A stretch of DNA of 64,000 nt from an uncultured Sphingomonas sp. (GTDB lineage: Bacteria; Pseudomonadota; Alphaproteobacteria; Sphingomonadales; Sphingomonadaceae), in the NCBI RefSeq assembly GCF_902806285.1, contig NZ_CADCWA010000039.1:24779-88778 (forward strand), in the 5' to 3' direction. The notes under the pieces were generated by a model, which ran no database searches, had not been told where the DNA came from, and worked only from the letters and a program-made list of their open reading frames with translations. Of the stretch, positions 51,393-61,726 are shown piece by piece (positions within the stretch are counted from its first letter, which is position 1; every line of letters begins with the position of its first letter). The translations under genes and the position numbers were made by a program.

Positions 51393-52957
51393 GCACCGTT
51401 CTCGATCGAACCCGCGCCGTTGCCGAGCCGAGCGGGGTTCCGGGCGCTTCCGAGCTGCTCACCCCGGACGTGCTGGAGTTCCTGACCGAGCTCCACCAGC
51501 GCTTCGACGCGCGCCGCCGCTCCCTGCTGGCGGCGCGCGGCGACCGGCAGGAACGGCTGGACGCGGGTGAGGTGCCGGACTTCCCGGAGGCCACCCGCGA
51601 CATCCGGGAAAGCGAGTGGCGGGTGGGCGAGATCCCGCCCGACCTGCAGGACCGGCGCGTGGAGATCACGGGGCCCACCAACGCCAAGATGGTGATCAAC
51701 GCGCTGAACTCGGGCGCCAAGGTGTTCATGGCGGACTTCGAGGACGCCACGGCGCCCACGTGGGACGAGCTGCTGCAGGGCCAGCTCAACCTGCGCGCGC
51801 GGTGGCAGGGCACGCTGGGCTTCACCGATCCGGCGAGCGGCAAGCAATACCGCCTGAACGACAACCCCGCCGTGCTGATTGTCCGCCCGCGCGGCTGGCA
51901 CCTGGACGAGCGGCACCTCACGATCGACGGTGAGCCGATCGCCGGCGGACTGTTCGATTTCGGCCTCTACTTCTGGCATAACGCCAAGGCTGCGATCGCG
52001 GCGGGCTCGGGTCCGTACTTCTACCTGCCCAAGCTGGAGAGTCGGTTCGAAGCGGAGCTGTGGAGCGAGGTCTTCTCCATCGCCGAGACCAAGCTGCACC
52101 TGCCGCGCGGGACGATCAAGGCGACCGTGCTGATCGAGACGCTGCCTGCAGCGTTTGAGATGGACGAGATCCTCTTCGCGCTGCGCGAACATATCGTTGG
52201 CCTCAATTGCGGGCGTTGGGACTACATCTTCAGCTACATCAAGCGGTTCGGCCGTGACCCGTCGCGCCTGACCCCCGATCGTTCCGCGATGACCATGGAT
52301 AAGGCGTTTCTCGCCGCCTACTCGCTCCGGCTGATCGCCACCTGTCACCGCCGCGGCGCCTTCGCGATGGGCGGCATGTCGGCCTTCATTCCAGTCAAGG
52401 GCGACGAAGCGGCCAACCAGGCGGCCATGGACAAGGTGCGCGCGGACAAGCAGCGCGAGGTCGGCAATGGCCATGACGGCACCTGGGTGGCGCACCCGGC
52501 GCTGGTGCCCGTGGCAATCGAGGCCTTTGCGCAGATGCAAGGGCCCAACCAACTCGACAAGGTGCCGCCGCAGGTGCCCGGCCGCGACGAAATGCTGGAA
52601 ATGCATCAGGGCGCGCGAACGGAAGGCGGCGCCCGCGAGAACATCCGCGTTGGCGTGCAATATATCGCCGCCTGGCTCAGCGGGCGCGGCGCGGTGCCGC
52701 TCTACAATCTGATGGAGGACGCGGCGACCGCGGAGATTTGCCGCACGCAGCTCTGGCAATGGCTGCGGTTCGAGGCGCCGCTGGAGGACGGGCGCAAGTT
52801 CGACCGCGCTCTATTCGAGCAGCTGTTCGAGGAGGAACTGGCCGCCATTCCCGACCAGCCGCACCTGGACGAGGCAGCCGGCTTGTTCCGCCGCATGATC
52901 CTCGACCCTGATGTCGAGGAATTCCTGACGCTGCCGGCTTACCCGCTCCTGAACTAG
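51389..52957 (+). CDS. aceB: malate synthase A
   Basis: EITGPTNAKMVINALNSGAKVFMADFEDATAPTW; GTG start overlaps the DUF4170 stop. Confidence 0.96.
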   Translation: MSTVLDRTRAVAEPSGVPGASELLTPDVLEFLTELHQRFDARRRSLLAARGDRQERLDAGEVPDFPEATRDIRESEWRVGEIPPDLQDRRVEITGPTNAKMVINALNSGAKVFMADFEDATAPTWDELLQGQLNLRARWQGTLGFTDPASGKQYRLNDNPAVLIVRPRGWHLDERHLTIDGEPIAGGLFDFGLYFWHNAKAAIAAGSGPYFYLPKLESRFEAELWSEVFSIAETKLHLPRGTIKATVLIETLPAAFEMDEILFALREHIVGLNCGRWDYIFSYIKRFGRDPSRLTPDRSAMTMDKAFLAAYSLRLIATCHRRGAFAMGGMSAFIPVKGDEAANQAAMDKVRADKQREVGNGHDGTWVAHPALVPVAIEAFAQMQGPNQLDKVPPQVPGRDEMLEMHQGARTEGGARENIRVGVQYIAAWLSGRGAVPLYNLMEDAATAEICRTQLWQWLRFEAPLEDGRKFDRALFEQLFEEELAAIPDQPHLDEAAGLFRRMILDPDVEEFLTLPAYPLLN

Positions 52958-52988
52958 CACCCAAAGCGATCAGCGTGCCGACGCTGCG

Positions 52989-53020
52989 AGAAGGGCGCCC
53001 GGTCTCCCAGGCGCCCTTCT
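52989..53020. terminator. bidirectional intrinsic terminator between convergent aceB and rplT
   Basis: 11-bp stem AGAAGGGCGCC / GGCGCCCTTCT followed by TTTGTT. Confidence 0.8.
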
Positions 53021-53042
53021 TTGTTCCACGTGGATCGCGAGC

Positions 53043-53444
53043 TTAGGCGGCGGCCTGCTGCTGCTGCTGCTGCTGCTGGCTGTCCGCATCCACGACGTTG
53101 CCGCGCACCTGGCCGATCAGCGCGCGGAAGGCGTCGCCCTCGTGCATCGCCATGTCGGCCAGCACCTTGCGGTCGAGGTCGATGCCCGTGACCTTCAGCG
53201 CGTGCATGAACTGCCCGTAGGTGAGGCCCTCGGCGCGGACCGCGGCGTTGATGCGCTGGATCCACAGAGCGCGGAAGCTCCGCTTCTTCACCTTGCGGTC
53301 GCGATAGGCGTACTGCCCGGCCTTCTCGACGGCCTGGCGGGCGATGCGGATGGTGTTCTTGCGGCGGCCGTAATAGCCTTTGGCCTGTTCCAGCAGCCGC
53401 TTGTGCTTGGCGCGGGTGGTTACACCCCGTTTGACGCGTGCCAT
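53043..53444 (-). CDS. rplT: 50S ribosomal protein L20 with poly-Gln C-terminal extension
   Basis: [51 protein letters not shown]; ends [15 protein letters not shown]. Confidence 0.97.
   Translation of the reverse strand: MARVKRGVTTRAKHKRLLEQAKGYYGRRKNTIRIARQAVEKAGQYAYRDRKVKKRSFRALWIQRINAAVRAEGLTYGQFMHALKVTGIDLDRKVLADMAMHEGDAFRALIGQVRGNVVDADSQQQQQQQQAAA
53055..53078. repeat. (CTG)8 trinucleotide repeat (CAG on the coding strand) in the rplT 3' end
   Basis: Eight tandem CTG units read directly. Confidence 0.97.
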
Positions 53445-53458
53445 ATCCTATCCGCTCC

Positions 53459-53662
53459 TTAGTTGAGGCCGTAGGGCGCCCAAAGCTTCACCCGCGCCGT
53501 GTCGGCGTCGGCGAGCACTTCGGTGCCGCGGTTCTGGCGGATGTACTTGGCGTTGTGGCTGATCAGCCGGTGACGCTTGCCGGCGACGCCGTGCTTCACC
53601 TTGCCGGTGGCCGTGAGCTTGAAGCGCTTCTTGACGCCGCTCTTGGTCTTGAGCTTGGGCAT
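53459..53662 (-). CDS. rpmI: 50S ribosomal protein L35
   Basis: [33 protein letters not shown]. Confidence 0.97.
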   Translation of the reverse strand: MPKLKTKSGVKKRFKLTATGKVKHGVAGKRHRLISHNAKYIRQNRGTEVLADADTARVKLWAPYGLN

Positions 53663-53803
53663 TTTCTCTCCTTTTGACCTCGCGCGAGGTCAAGTTTCGC
53701 GAACCGCCACGGCAGCCCTCACTGGCCGGGCCGTTCGTTTTTCCATGCATCGGGAAAGCGCGCGCCTATAAGGGTGGAGCCGCAACAAGGCAAGGAGGGA
53801 GCG

Positions 53804-54229
53804 ATGGAACGGAGCGAGCAGCAGGGGCCGGCAGCGGGAGTGACTCCGCACATCAGCATCGCCGATCGCCGCGGAGCAGAAGCCGTCGAATTCTACAAGG
53901 CGGCGTTCGGCGCGCGCGAGCTGGCGCGGATGCCGACGGAGGATGGCCGGCTGATGCACGCGCACCTGCTGATCAACGAGGGCTCGCTGATGCTGCATGA
54001 CGAGTTCCCGGAGCATGTCAGCAATGAGCCTTCCGGGCCGCCGAACGGTTGCACCCTGCACCTGCAGGTGCGCGACGCCGACGCTGTGTGGAACCAGGCG
54101 CTGGGCGCCGGTGCCAGCGTGGTGATGGCGCTGGAGGACCAGTTCTGGGGCGACCGCTACGGCGTGCTGCGCGATCCGTTCGGCCACCGCTGGTCGATCG
54201 GCGCGCCAGCCGTCCCTAAACAGGATTAA
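53804..54229 (+). CDS. VOC (PhnB/glyoxalase-like) family protein
   Basis: PHISIADRRGAEAVEFYKAAFGARELARMP; DRYGVLRDPFGHRWSIG. Confidence 0.9.
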   Translation: MERSEQQGPAAGVTPHISIADRRGAEAVEFYKAAFGARELARMPTEDGRLMHAHLLINEGSLMLHDEFPEHVSNEPSGPPNGCTLHLQVRDADAVWNQALGAGASVVMALEDQFWGDRYGVLRDPFGHRWSIGAPAVPKQD

Positions 54230-54309
54230 GTGCGAAGATCGAGACCGCTGCCGGCCAGGTGCATTGTCGAAAGGGCAACGGAAAGGCGTGATCGCGCTCT
54301 AACGGCAGT

Positions 54310-54963
54310 TCACCAGGGGAGCGCGTCGCCGGTTCGATCGTAGAAGCCTCCGCTTTGCGCCGGCGTCAGCTTGGCGATGACCTCGCGCATCCCGGCAACG
54401 CTGTCCGGGGGGCTCAACGGTGCGCCTGACCCGCCCATGTCCGTCTTCACCCAGCCGGGATTGAGCGTCGCGGCGATGATCCCGTCGGCCTTGGTCTCGA
54501 GCGCCAGGACGTGCCACGCCATGTTCAGGGCAGCTTTTGAGCTCCGGTAGGCGATGCTGCCGGTTGAGCTGTCGGCGATGCTGCCCATTCGGCTCGAAAC
54601 GGCGATCAGCTTTCCCTTGGTCGCGGCAACGTTGCGCAGGAGGGCGCGGGCAAGCAGCGTGGGCGCGATGCAATTGACCGTCAGCACCTCCTGCCAGGCG
54701 CGTCCATCGTCCGCGCTCCTGGCCTCGGCCGGGCCGTAAATCCCCGCGTTGGCGATCAGCAGGTCAAGTGGCCCATCGGTCTGGAAGTTCGCCACCGCTT
54801 CCGGGTCGCTCATGTCGAGCTGTCGAACCATCGCCCCGCTAGCGTCGAGTTCGGGCGAGGACCGCCGGGCGGTGGCGATCACCTCCCAGCCGTCCGCCTG
54901 GTACTGGCGAACGAACTCCAGGCCCAACCCGCGGTTGGCGCCGGTAATCAGGGCTGTGGGCAT
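54310..54963 (-). CDS. SDR family NAD(P)-dependent oxidoreductase
   Basis: ALITGANRGLGLEFVRQY; NAGI; YRSSKAAL. Confidence 0.93.
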   Translation of the reverse strand: MPTALITGANRGLGLEFVRQYQADGWEVIATARRSSPELDASGAMVRQLDMSDPEAVANFQTDGPLDLLIANAGIYGPAEARSADDGRAWQEVLTVNCIAPTLLARALLRNVAATKGKLIAVSSRMGSIADSSTGSIAYRSSKAALNMAWHVLALETKADGIIAATLNPGWVKTDMGGSGAPLSPPDSVAGMREVIAKLTPAQSGGFYDRTGDALPW

Positions 54964-54975
54964 GATGCGAGCCTC

Positions 54976-55911
54976 CTAGTCGAACAGACTGCTAACGCTC
55001 GACTCGTCGGCAATTCTCCGAATGGCTTCCGCCAGCAGCGGGGCGATGGTCAGGCGGCGAATCTTGTTGCCCCCCTCGTCGGGCTCGCCCGAGTAGATGG
55101 AATCGGTCACGACCAACTCGGTGAGCTCGCTGGCCCCGACCCGTGCCGCCGCGCCACCCGACAATACGCCATGGGTCACATAGGCGACCACGTCCGCCGC
55201 CCCTTGCTGCCGCAGCGCGGCGGCGGCGTTGCACAGGGTGCCGGCCGAATCGACGATGTCGTCGATCAGGATGCAGAAGCGGCCGGACACCTCGCCGATG
55301 ATGTTCATCACCTCCGACTCGCCCGCCCGTTCGCGGCGCTTGTCGACGATCGCCAGCGGCGCGTTGTTGAGCCGCTTGGCGAGGCTCCGCGCCCTGACCA
55401 CGCCGCCGACGTCGGGCGAGACCACGGTCACCGGCCGGTCGGCGAAGCGCGCCTGGATGTCGGCGCTCATCACCGGCGCGCCGAACAGATTGTCGGTGGG
55501 AATGTCGAAGAAGCCCTGGATCTGCCCGGCGTGCAGGTCGACCGACAGCACCCTGTTCGCCCCGGCCACGGTGATCAGGTTGGCGACCAGCTTGGCGGAG
55601 ATGGGCGTGCGCGGGCCGGGCTTCCGGTCCTGCCGGGCGTAGCCGAAGTAGGGCACCACCGCCGTGATCCGCTTGGCCGACGCGCGGCGCAGCGCATCGA
55701 TGCAGATCAGCAGCTCCATCAGATTGTCGTTGGCCGGGTAGCTGGTCGATTGGATGAGGAAGACGTCCTCGCCCCGCACATTCTCGTGGATCTCGACGAA
55801 GATCTCCTCGTCGGCGAAGCGCCGGACGCTGGCCTGCGTCAGCGGCAGCTCCAGATATTCGGACATCGCCTTGGCGAGTGGCAGGTTGGAGTTGCCGGCA
55901 AGCAGTTTCAT
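54976..55911 (-). CDS. prs: ribose-phosphate pyrophosphokinase
   Basis: [56 protein letters not shown]. Confidence 0.96.
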   Translation of the reverse strand: MKLLAGNSNLPLAKAMSEYLELPLTQASVRRFADEEIFVEIHENVRGEDVFLIQSTSYPANDNLMELLICIDALRRASAKRITAVVPYFGYARQDRKPGPRTPISAKLVANLITVAGANRVLSVDLHAGQIQGFFDIPTDNLFGAPVMSADIQARFADRPVTVVSPDVGGVVRARSLAKRLNNAPLAIVDKRRERAGESEVMNIIGEVSGRFCILIDDIVDSAGTLCNAAAALRQQGAADVVAYVTHGVLSGGAAARVGASELTELVVTDSIYSGEPDEGGNKIRRLTIAPLLAEAIRRIADESSVSSLFD

Positions 55912-55991
55912 GGTCACCCCCGAGGATCGCGGGCTCCGTCTAGCCGCGCCGGACGTTGGACGAAAGGCCGCGCGCGGTTAAGGGCTGTGCC

Positions 55992-57653
55992 ATGACCGGA
56001 CGGCTGACCATCGCGCTTGCCCAGATGAACCAGCGGGTCGGCGACCTTTCTGGCAACGCCGCCGCCATCCTGGAGGTGCGTGGCCGTGCGGGAGGCGCCG
56101 ACCTCCTGCTGGTGCCAGAGCTGCAGCTAACCGGCTACCCGCCTGAGGATCTGGTGCTGAAGCCCGGCTTCCTGCGCCACACGGCCGAAGCGGCGGCACA
56201 GCTGGTCGCGGCAACTGCCGACGGCGGGCCGGCGCTGGCGTTCGGCTCCATCGTGGTGCAGGACGGCAAGACGTACAATGCGATGATCGTCGCGGAGGGC
56301 GGGCGCGAACTGTTCGTGACCCTCAAGCGCGAGCTGCCTAACTATGGGACGTTTGACGAAAAGCGGGTCTTCGCCAGCGGGCCGCTGCCGGAGGTGTTCG
56401 AGTTCCGCGGCGTGCGCATCGGCCTGCCCATCTGCGAGGACATCTGGCTGGAGGACGTCTGCGAGCATCTAGCGGAGCAGGGGGCGGAGCTGTTGCTAGT
56501 CGCGAACGGCAGCCCCTACGAACTCGACAAGGACGACCTTCGTCAGACCCTGGTGAAGAGCCGCGTCGCTGCGGCCGGCCTGCCGATGGCCTATCTCAAC
56601 CGCGTCGGCGGGCAGGACGAGCTGGCGTTCGACGGCAGCTCGTTCGTAGTGAACGCCGGCGGCGAGCTGGTGGTGCAGATGCCCGACTGGGACGAGGCGC
56701 TGCTGCTGACCGAGTGGCGGCGTTCCGCGGGCGGGTGGTCGTGCGTTACGCGGCAGGACTACCAGCTCGATCCTTATCCGGAGGACGTCTACCACGCGAT
56801 GATGGTGGCCTTACGCGATTACGTCACGCGCAACGGCTTCCCCGGCGTGATCCTCGGCCTATCGGGCGGAATCGACAGCGCCCTGTCGGCGGCGGTGGCG
56901 GTCGATGCGCTGGGCGCGGACAAGGTGTGGGGCGTGATGATGCCGTCCGCCTACACCGGCTCGGCCAGCGTGGAGGATGCCAAGGAATGCGCGCGCCTGC
57001 TCGGCTGCCGCCATGACGTCATTTCCATCGTGCCCGCGGTGGACGCGCTGGGACAGATGCTGGGGGGCGCGTTCGCCGGCACCGAGCCTGGCCTTGCGGA
57101 GGAGAACATCCAGGCGCGGCTGCGCATGGTCGTGCTAATGGGCCTGTCCAACAAGTTCGGCCACATGCTGCTGACCACCGGCAACAAGTCCGAGCTGAGC
57201 GTCGGTTATTCCACCCTCTACGGCGACCTTGCCGGGGGCTATTCGGTGCTGAAGGACGCCTACAAGACCACGGTGTTCGCCCTTTCGCGCTGGCGCAATG
57301 CACAGCGGCCGGCCGACGCGCTCGGCCCCGCCGGGGCGGTGATGCCCGAGCGCGTGATCGATAAGCCGCCCTCGGCCGAGCTACGCCCCGACCAGAAGGA
57401 CGAGGACAGCCTGCCGCCGTACGAGCTGCTCGACGCAATCCTGGCCGGCCTGGTCGACGAGGAGAAGGGCGTTGCGGAGGTGGCGGCCGAGACTGGCGCG
57501 GACGTAGCCGTGGTGGCCGAGATGGAGAAGCTGGTGCTGCGTGCCGAGTATAAGCGGCGGCAGGCTCCCCCGGGGGTCAAGATCGGTGGTCGCAATTTCG
57601 GACGCGACCGGCGCTACCCGATCACCAACGCCTTTCGGACGCATCGTTCGTGA
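55992..57653 (+). CDS. nadE: NAD+ synthase (glutamine-dependent, with amidase domain)
   Basis: TIALAQMNQRVGDLSGN; PICEDIWLED; GLSGGIDSALSAAVAVDALG. Confidence 0.96.
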   Translation: MTGRLTIALAQMNQRVGDLSGNAAAILEVRGRAGGADLLLVPELQLTGYPPEDLVLKPGFLRHTAEAAAQLVAATADGGPALAFGSIVVQDGKTYNAMIVAEGGRELFVTLKRELPNYGTFDEKRVFASGPLPEVFEFRGVRIGLPICEDIWLEDVCEHLAEQGAELLLVANGSPYELDKDDLRQTLVKSRVAAAGLPMAYLNRVGGQDELAFDGSSFVVNAGGELVVQMPDWDEALLLTEWRRSAGGWSCVTRQDYQLDPYPEDVYHAMMVALRDYVTRNGFPGVILGLSGGIDSALSAAVAVDALGADKVWGVMMPSAYTGSASVEDAKECARLLGCRHDVISIVPAVDALGQMLGGAFAGTEPGLAEENIQARLRMVVLMGLSNKFGHMLLTTGNKSELSVGYSTLYGDLAGGYSVLKDAYKTTVFALSRWRNAQRPADALGPAGAVMPERVIDKPPSAELRPDQKDEDSLPPYELLDAILAGLVDEEKGVAEVAAETGADVAVVAEMEKLVLRAEYKRRQAPPGVKIGGRNFGRDRRYPITNAFRTHRS

Positions 57654-58966
57654 GCGTCGTCACCCGCTTCGCCCCGTCACCGACGGGCCGGCTGCACGTC
57701 GGCAACATCCGTACCGCGCTTCACAACTTCCTGTTCGCGCGGCGTCATGGCGGCAGCTTTCTGCTGCGGATCGACGACACCGACCGCGAGCGCTCTACGT
57801 CCGAGAACGAGCAGAGCATCCGCGACGACCTCGCCTGGCTCGGGCTCAACCCCGATGCGAGCGTCCGCCAGTCGGACCGCTTCGCCCTGTACGAACGCGA
57901 GTTCGAGCGGCTGCGGGCGGCGGGGCGGGTCTACGCCTGCTACGAGACGCCTGACGAACTGGACCTGCGCCGCAAGATCCTGCTCGGGCGCGGCCTGCCG
58001 CCCGTGTACGAGCGGCCCGACGGCGAGAACGCGCCAGTGCCGGGCCGCACGCCGCACTGGCGCTTCCGGCTCGACCATGATCGTCCGATCGCCTGGCACG
58101 ACCTCATCCGCGGCGAGCAGCGCTTCGACCCCAGGCTGCTGAGCGATCCCGTGGTGCGCCGCGCCGACGGCAGCTGGCTGTACCTGCTGCCGTCGGTGAT
58201 CGACGACATCGACCTCGGCATCACCCACATCGTCCGCGGCGAGGATCATGTCTCCAATGGCGCCGCGCAGCTGCAGATGTTCGACGCGCTGGACGCGGAG
58301 CCGCCGCGGCTGGCGCACGAAGCACTGCTCGTCGCTGCCGAGGGCAAGCTGTCCAAGCGGGTGGGCTCGCTCGGCGTGGAGGTCGTTCGCGAAGCGGGGC
58401 TCGAGCCGATGGCGCTGCTGTCGGTGCTCGCCCGGCTCGGCACGTCACAGCCGGTCGAGGCCGTCGCCAGCCTCGACGGCCTCGCCCGGGACTTCGACTT
58501 CGCCCATTTCAGCCGCGCGCCGGCGCACTTCGACCTCCACGACATCGAGCTCGTCAATGCCAGGCTGCTCCACCAGTTGCCCTACGCAGCGGTGCGCGAC
58601 CGCTTGCCGCCGGGGCTGAGCGAAGCGGACTGGTTGCTGCTGCGTGGCAACCTCCATCACCTGGGCGGAGCCGCCGACTGGCTGCCGGTGCTGGCCGGCG
58701 ACCTGCCTGCGCCCGCCATGGACTCTGCGGACCGCCCTTACCTCACGGAGGCCGCGGAGGTCGCCGAAGCCACTGACTGGGCCGGGGATCCATGGCACGT
58801 GCTGACCGGCACCTTGAAGGAGCGCACCGGCCGCAAGGGCAAGGCGCTGTTCCTGCCGCTCCGCCTGGCGCTCACCGGACGGGTGTCGGGACCGGAAATG
58901 GCGGCGCTGGTCAAGCGGATCGGGCAGCAGCGCTCGATCGAGCGCCTGCGGAACGCCGCAGCCTAG
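57650..58966 (+). CDS. gltX: glutamyl-tRNA synthetase
   Basis: TRFAPSPTGRLHVGNIRTALHNFLFAR; KLSKRVGS. Confidence 0.96.
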   Translation: MSVVTRFAPSPTGRLHVGNIRTALHNFLFARRHGGSFLLRIDDTDRERSTSENEQSIRDDLAWLGLNPDASVRQSDRFALYEREFERLRAAGRVYACYETPDELDLRRKILLGRGLPPVYERPDGENAPVPGRTPHWRFRLDHDRPIAWHDLIRGEQRFDPRLLSDPVVRRADGSWLYLLPSVIDDIDLGITHIVRGEDHVSNGAAQLQMFDALDAEPPRLAHEALLVAAEGKLSKRVGSLGVEVVREAGLEPMALLSVLARLGTSQPVEAVASLDGLARDFDFAHFSRAPAHFDLHDIELVNARLLHQLPYAAVRDRLPPGLSEADWLLLRGNLHHLGGAADWLPVLAGDLPAPAMDSADRPYLTEAAEVAEATDWAGDPWHVLTGTLKERTGRKGKALFLPLRLALTGRVSGPEMAALVKRIGQQRSIERLRNAAA

Positions 58967-59058
58967 CCAGCTTAGTGGAACTCTCGAAGCGGCAGCTTTC
59001 CCGCTTGCCAAGCCTTGTGTGTTATGATGTAACATATACTCCTCAGAAGGAGGCTGCC

Positions 59059-59751
59059 ATGCTCGCTTATGCCGCCCACCGCCGCCAACAGCGGAAACTC
59101 AGCCCAACCGCGCTCACCCTGATCGTCGGCGCCCATGCGGTCGCGCTGGCGCTGCTGGTCAGCGCCAAGATGGAAGTGAGCGGCCCTCCGCCTGTCACCA
59201 AAACCACCGTCAGGCACATCCCGCTGCCGCCTGAGCCGGTGCCGCCGCCGCCTCCGCCCAAGCTCGAGCCTGCGCCGCGCACCCCGGCGCCCCAGCCGAG
59301 CAATCTTACCCAGCCCAAGCCGCTGATCGACACCCCGACGGCGGCGCCGGCGATCGATCTCGGGCCGCCAACCATGACGATCGTTCCCGACATCCGGCCG
59401 GTGCTGGAAACGCCGCTCCGCCCCCTGCCGCCCGTGCTCGACCCGCCTAAGCCCGCGCCTCCGGTCCGCGTTGCCGCGCGCTTCGACACCCCGACCGACC
59501 TGCTGCGACCGCCCTATCCCGAGGGTAAGCGGCAGGGCGAGGAGGAAGCCACGCTTCGCCTCCGCCTGTCGATCGACGCGCGGGGGCGGGTGACGTCAGT
59601 GGAACCGGTCGGGCAAGCGGATCCGGAGTTCCTGGCGTCCGCCCGCCGTCACCTCGTCCGCCACTGGCGCTACCAGCCGGCGACCGAGAACGGCCGTCCG
59701 GTCGCGACCACCCTGGTGATCACCTTGCGCTTCCAGCTCGAGGACGCCTGA
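59059..59751 (+). CDS. energy transducer TonB
   Basis: Single N-terminal TM, proline-rich spacer, C-terminal TonB domain (YPEGKRQGEEEATLRLRLSIDARGRVTSVEPV). Confidence 0.9.
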   Translation: MLAYAAHRRQQRKLSPTALTLIVGAHAVALALLVSAKMEVSGPPPVTKTTVRHIPLPPEPVPPPPPPKLEPAPRTPAPQPSNLTQPKPLIDTPTAAPAIDLGPPTMTIVPDIRPVLETPLRPLPPVLDPPKPAPPVRVAARFDTPTDLLRPPYPEGKRQGEEEATLRLRLSIDARGRVTSVEPVGQADPEFLASARRHLVRHWRYQPATENGRPVATTLVITLRFQLEDA

Positions 59752-59801
59752 GCGGAGGCACAGGACTGGCGGCTCCCAACGACCGGTCCTATCTTGCGTC
59801 C

Positions 59802-60125
59802 ATGCCGATCTTCCCTCGTCCTTCCAGCCCCCGCGCGGCGCTTGCCGATTTACGGGCGTTCCTCGGCCGGCGCAGCCGCGAGCAGGCTATCGGTGGCGCC
59901 CTCGCGGTGGTGATCACCCTGGCCATCGTGGTCGTGTTCTTTCTCGACGCCAGCGTGAACACGGCGCCGCCGGCGCAAATCATTTTTGTCGAAAGCTACG
60001 CGCCGACCCGCACCGACGCGGAGATCGTCGCCGACCAGAAGGAGCGGCAGGCCGCCAAGGACGCGGCGCGCAAGGCGCGCCAGGAAGAATATCAGAAGCT
60101 GCAGAAGCAATTCGGCATTGAGTGA
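59802..60125 (+). CDS. hypothetical single-TM protein
   Basis: One TM helix, charged coiled C-terminus; compact gap between tonB and ribD. Confidence 0.65.
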   Translation: MPIFPRPSSPRAALADLRAFLGRRSREQAIGGALAVVITLAIVVVFFLDASVNTAPPAQIIFVESYAPTRTDAEIVADQKERQAAKDAARKARQEEYQKLQKQFGIE

Positions 60126-61089
60126 CGCCAATTGGATGGCCGAGGCAGTCGCGCTCGGCGACGCCGCGTGCGGGCAAACGGCGCCCAATCCGAACGTGGG
60201 CTGCGTGATTGTCCGCAGCGGCGAGGTGGTCGGCCGCGGCGCGACGGGAGCAGGCGGGCGGCCCCATGCCGAGGCAGTCGCGTTGGAGCAGGCGGGCGAA
60301 CTGGCGCGAGGGGCCACCCTCTACACCAGCCTTGAACCCTGCGCCCACCGCAGCGTCCGCGGGCCGACCTGCGCCCGGCTGATCAGGCAAGCGGGCGTTG
60401 TGCGGGTCGTGGCCGCACTGCAGGACCCGGACGAGCGCACCGCCGGCGACGGCTTCCGGCAATTGCAGGCTGCTGGCATCGCCGTGGACATCGGCGAAGG
60501 CGCGGCGGCGGCAGCGGAGTCAATAGCCGGCTGGCTGACCCGCATGAGCCTCGGCCGGCCGCGGGTCACCCTCAAGCTTGCGCTGTCGATCGACGGCAAG
60601 GTCGCGCTGCCCTCGGGCGAGTCGAAGTGGATCACCGGCGAGGACGCGCGGGCCCATGTCCATCTCGAGCGGGCGCGGGCCGACATGATCCTGGTCGGCC
60701 ACGGCACCTACCTGGCCGACCGGCCGCGGCTGGACGTCCGCCTGCCGGGGCTGGAGGACCGGTCGCCCCGCCGCGCCCTGCTGACCCGCGGCGAGCCGGT
60801 TCCCGGCTGGGAGGCGCTGCACTCGCCCGACGACGTGTTCCAGCTCGGTGACGTCAACGACCTGCTGGTGGAGGGCGGGTCGGGCGCAGCCACGGCGTTT
60901 CTGACCGCCGACCTCGTCGACCGCATCCTGCTGTACCGTGCCCCGATCATCATCGGCGAGGGCAAGTCCTCGGTCGGCTATATCGGCCTCGACGCAATTG
61001 CCGACGCGCACGGCCGCTGGGCGCCGGCAGGCGGACGCTCGCTTGGCATCGACCGGCTCGAAGTCTACGAGCGGGTGCGTTCCAGCTGA
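60118..61089 (+). CDS. ribD: bifunctional diaminohydroxyphosphoribosylaminopyrimidine deaminase / reductase
   Basis: GQTAPNPNVGCVIV; HAEAVAL; SLEPCAH. Confidence 0.95.
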   Translation: MSDANWMAEAVALGDAACGQTAPNPNVGCVIVRSGEVVGRGATGAGGRPHAEAVALEQAGELARGATLYTSLEPCAHRSVRGPTCARLIRQAGVVRVVAALQDPDERTAGDGFRQLQAAGIAVDIGEGAAAAAESIAGWLTRMSLGRPRVTLKLALSIDGKVALPSGESKWITGEDARAHVHLERARADMILVGHGTYLADRPRLDVRLPGLEDRSPRRALLTRGEPVPGWEALHSPDDVFQLGDVNDLLVEGGSGAATAFLTADLVDRILLYRAPIIIGEGKSSVGYIGLDAIADAHGRWAPAGGRSLGIDRLEVYERVRSS

Positions 61090-61096
61090 GGTCCTC

Positions 61097-61702
61097 ATGT
61101 TCACCGGAATCATCACCGACGTCGGCACCGTCCGTTCGGCCGAGCAGCGCGGCGACCTCCGCCTGGCGATCGGCTGCGGCTACGACCTGAGCACGGTGGA
61201 GCTCGGCGCGTCTATCGCCTGTTCGGGCGTGTGCTTGACGGTGGTGGACAAGGGCGCCGACTGGTTCGCGGTGGACGTGTCGGGCGAGACGCTGTCGCGA
61301 ACGGCGCCGAACGCCTGGCAGGAGGGCGCCCCGCTGAATCTCGAGCGAGCCCTCAGGATGGGCGACGAGCTTGGCGGCCATCTGGTCACCGGCCACGTCG
61401 ATGCCGTGGGCGAGATTATCGGCACCTGCTCGGAAGGCGCTTCGACCCGCGTCGGCATCCGGGTCCCGCGTGAGCTGGGCGGAGCGCTTGCGCCCAAGGG
61501 CTCGGTCACGCTCGACGGCGTGTCTCTGACGGTGAACGAGGTTCGCGACGAGACTGACGGGACACATTTTTCCGTCAACGTGATCCCGCACACCGCCGCG
61601 CAGACGACGCTGGGCAAGCTTGCCGCCGGGCATCAGCTCAACGTCGAGATTGACGTCCTGGCCCGCTATCTCCAGCGTATGCTTGCTGCGCGATCACACT
61701 GA
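61097..61702 (+). CDS. ribE: riboflavin synthase alpha chain
   Basis: MFTGIITDVGTV; GVSLTVNEV. Confidence 0.96.
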   Translation: MFTGIITDVGTVRSAEQRGDLRLAIGCGYDLSTVELGASIACSGVCLTVVDKGADWFAVDVSGETLSRTAPNAWQEGAPLNLERALRMGDELGGHLVTGHVDAVGEIIGTCSEGASTRVGIRVPRELGGALAPKGSVTLDGVSLTVNEVRDETDGTHFSVNVIPHTAAQTTLGKLAAGHQLNVEIDVLARYLQRMLAARSH

Positions 61703-61726
61703 AGCGTGTCGCTCCGAGCTTCCTTC

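Noticed and set aside
59215-59480. Proline-codon-rich repetitive stretch
   Set aside because: It is the normal proline-rich periplasmic spacer of TonB.
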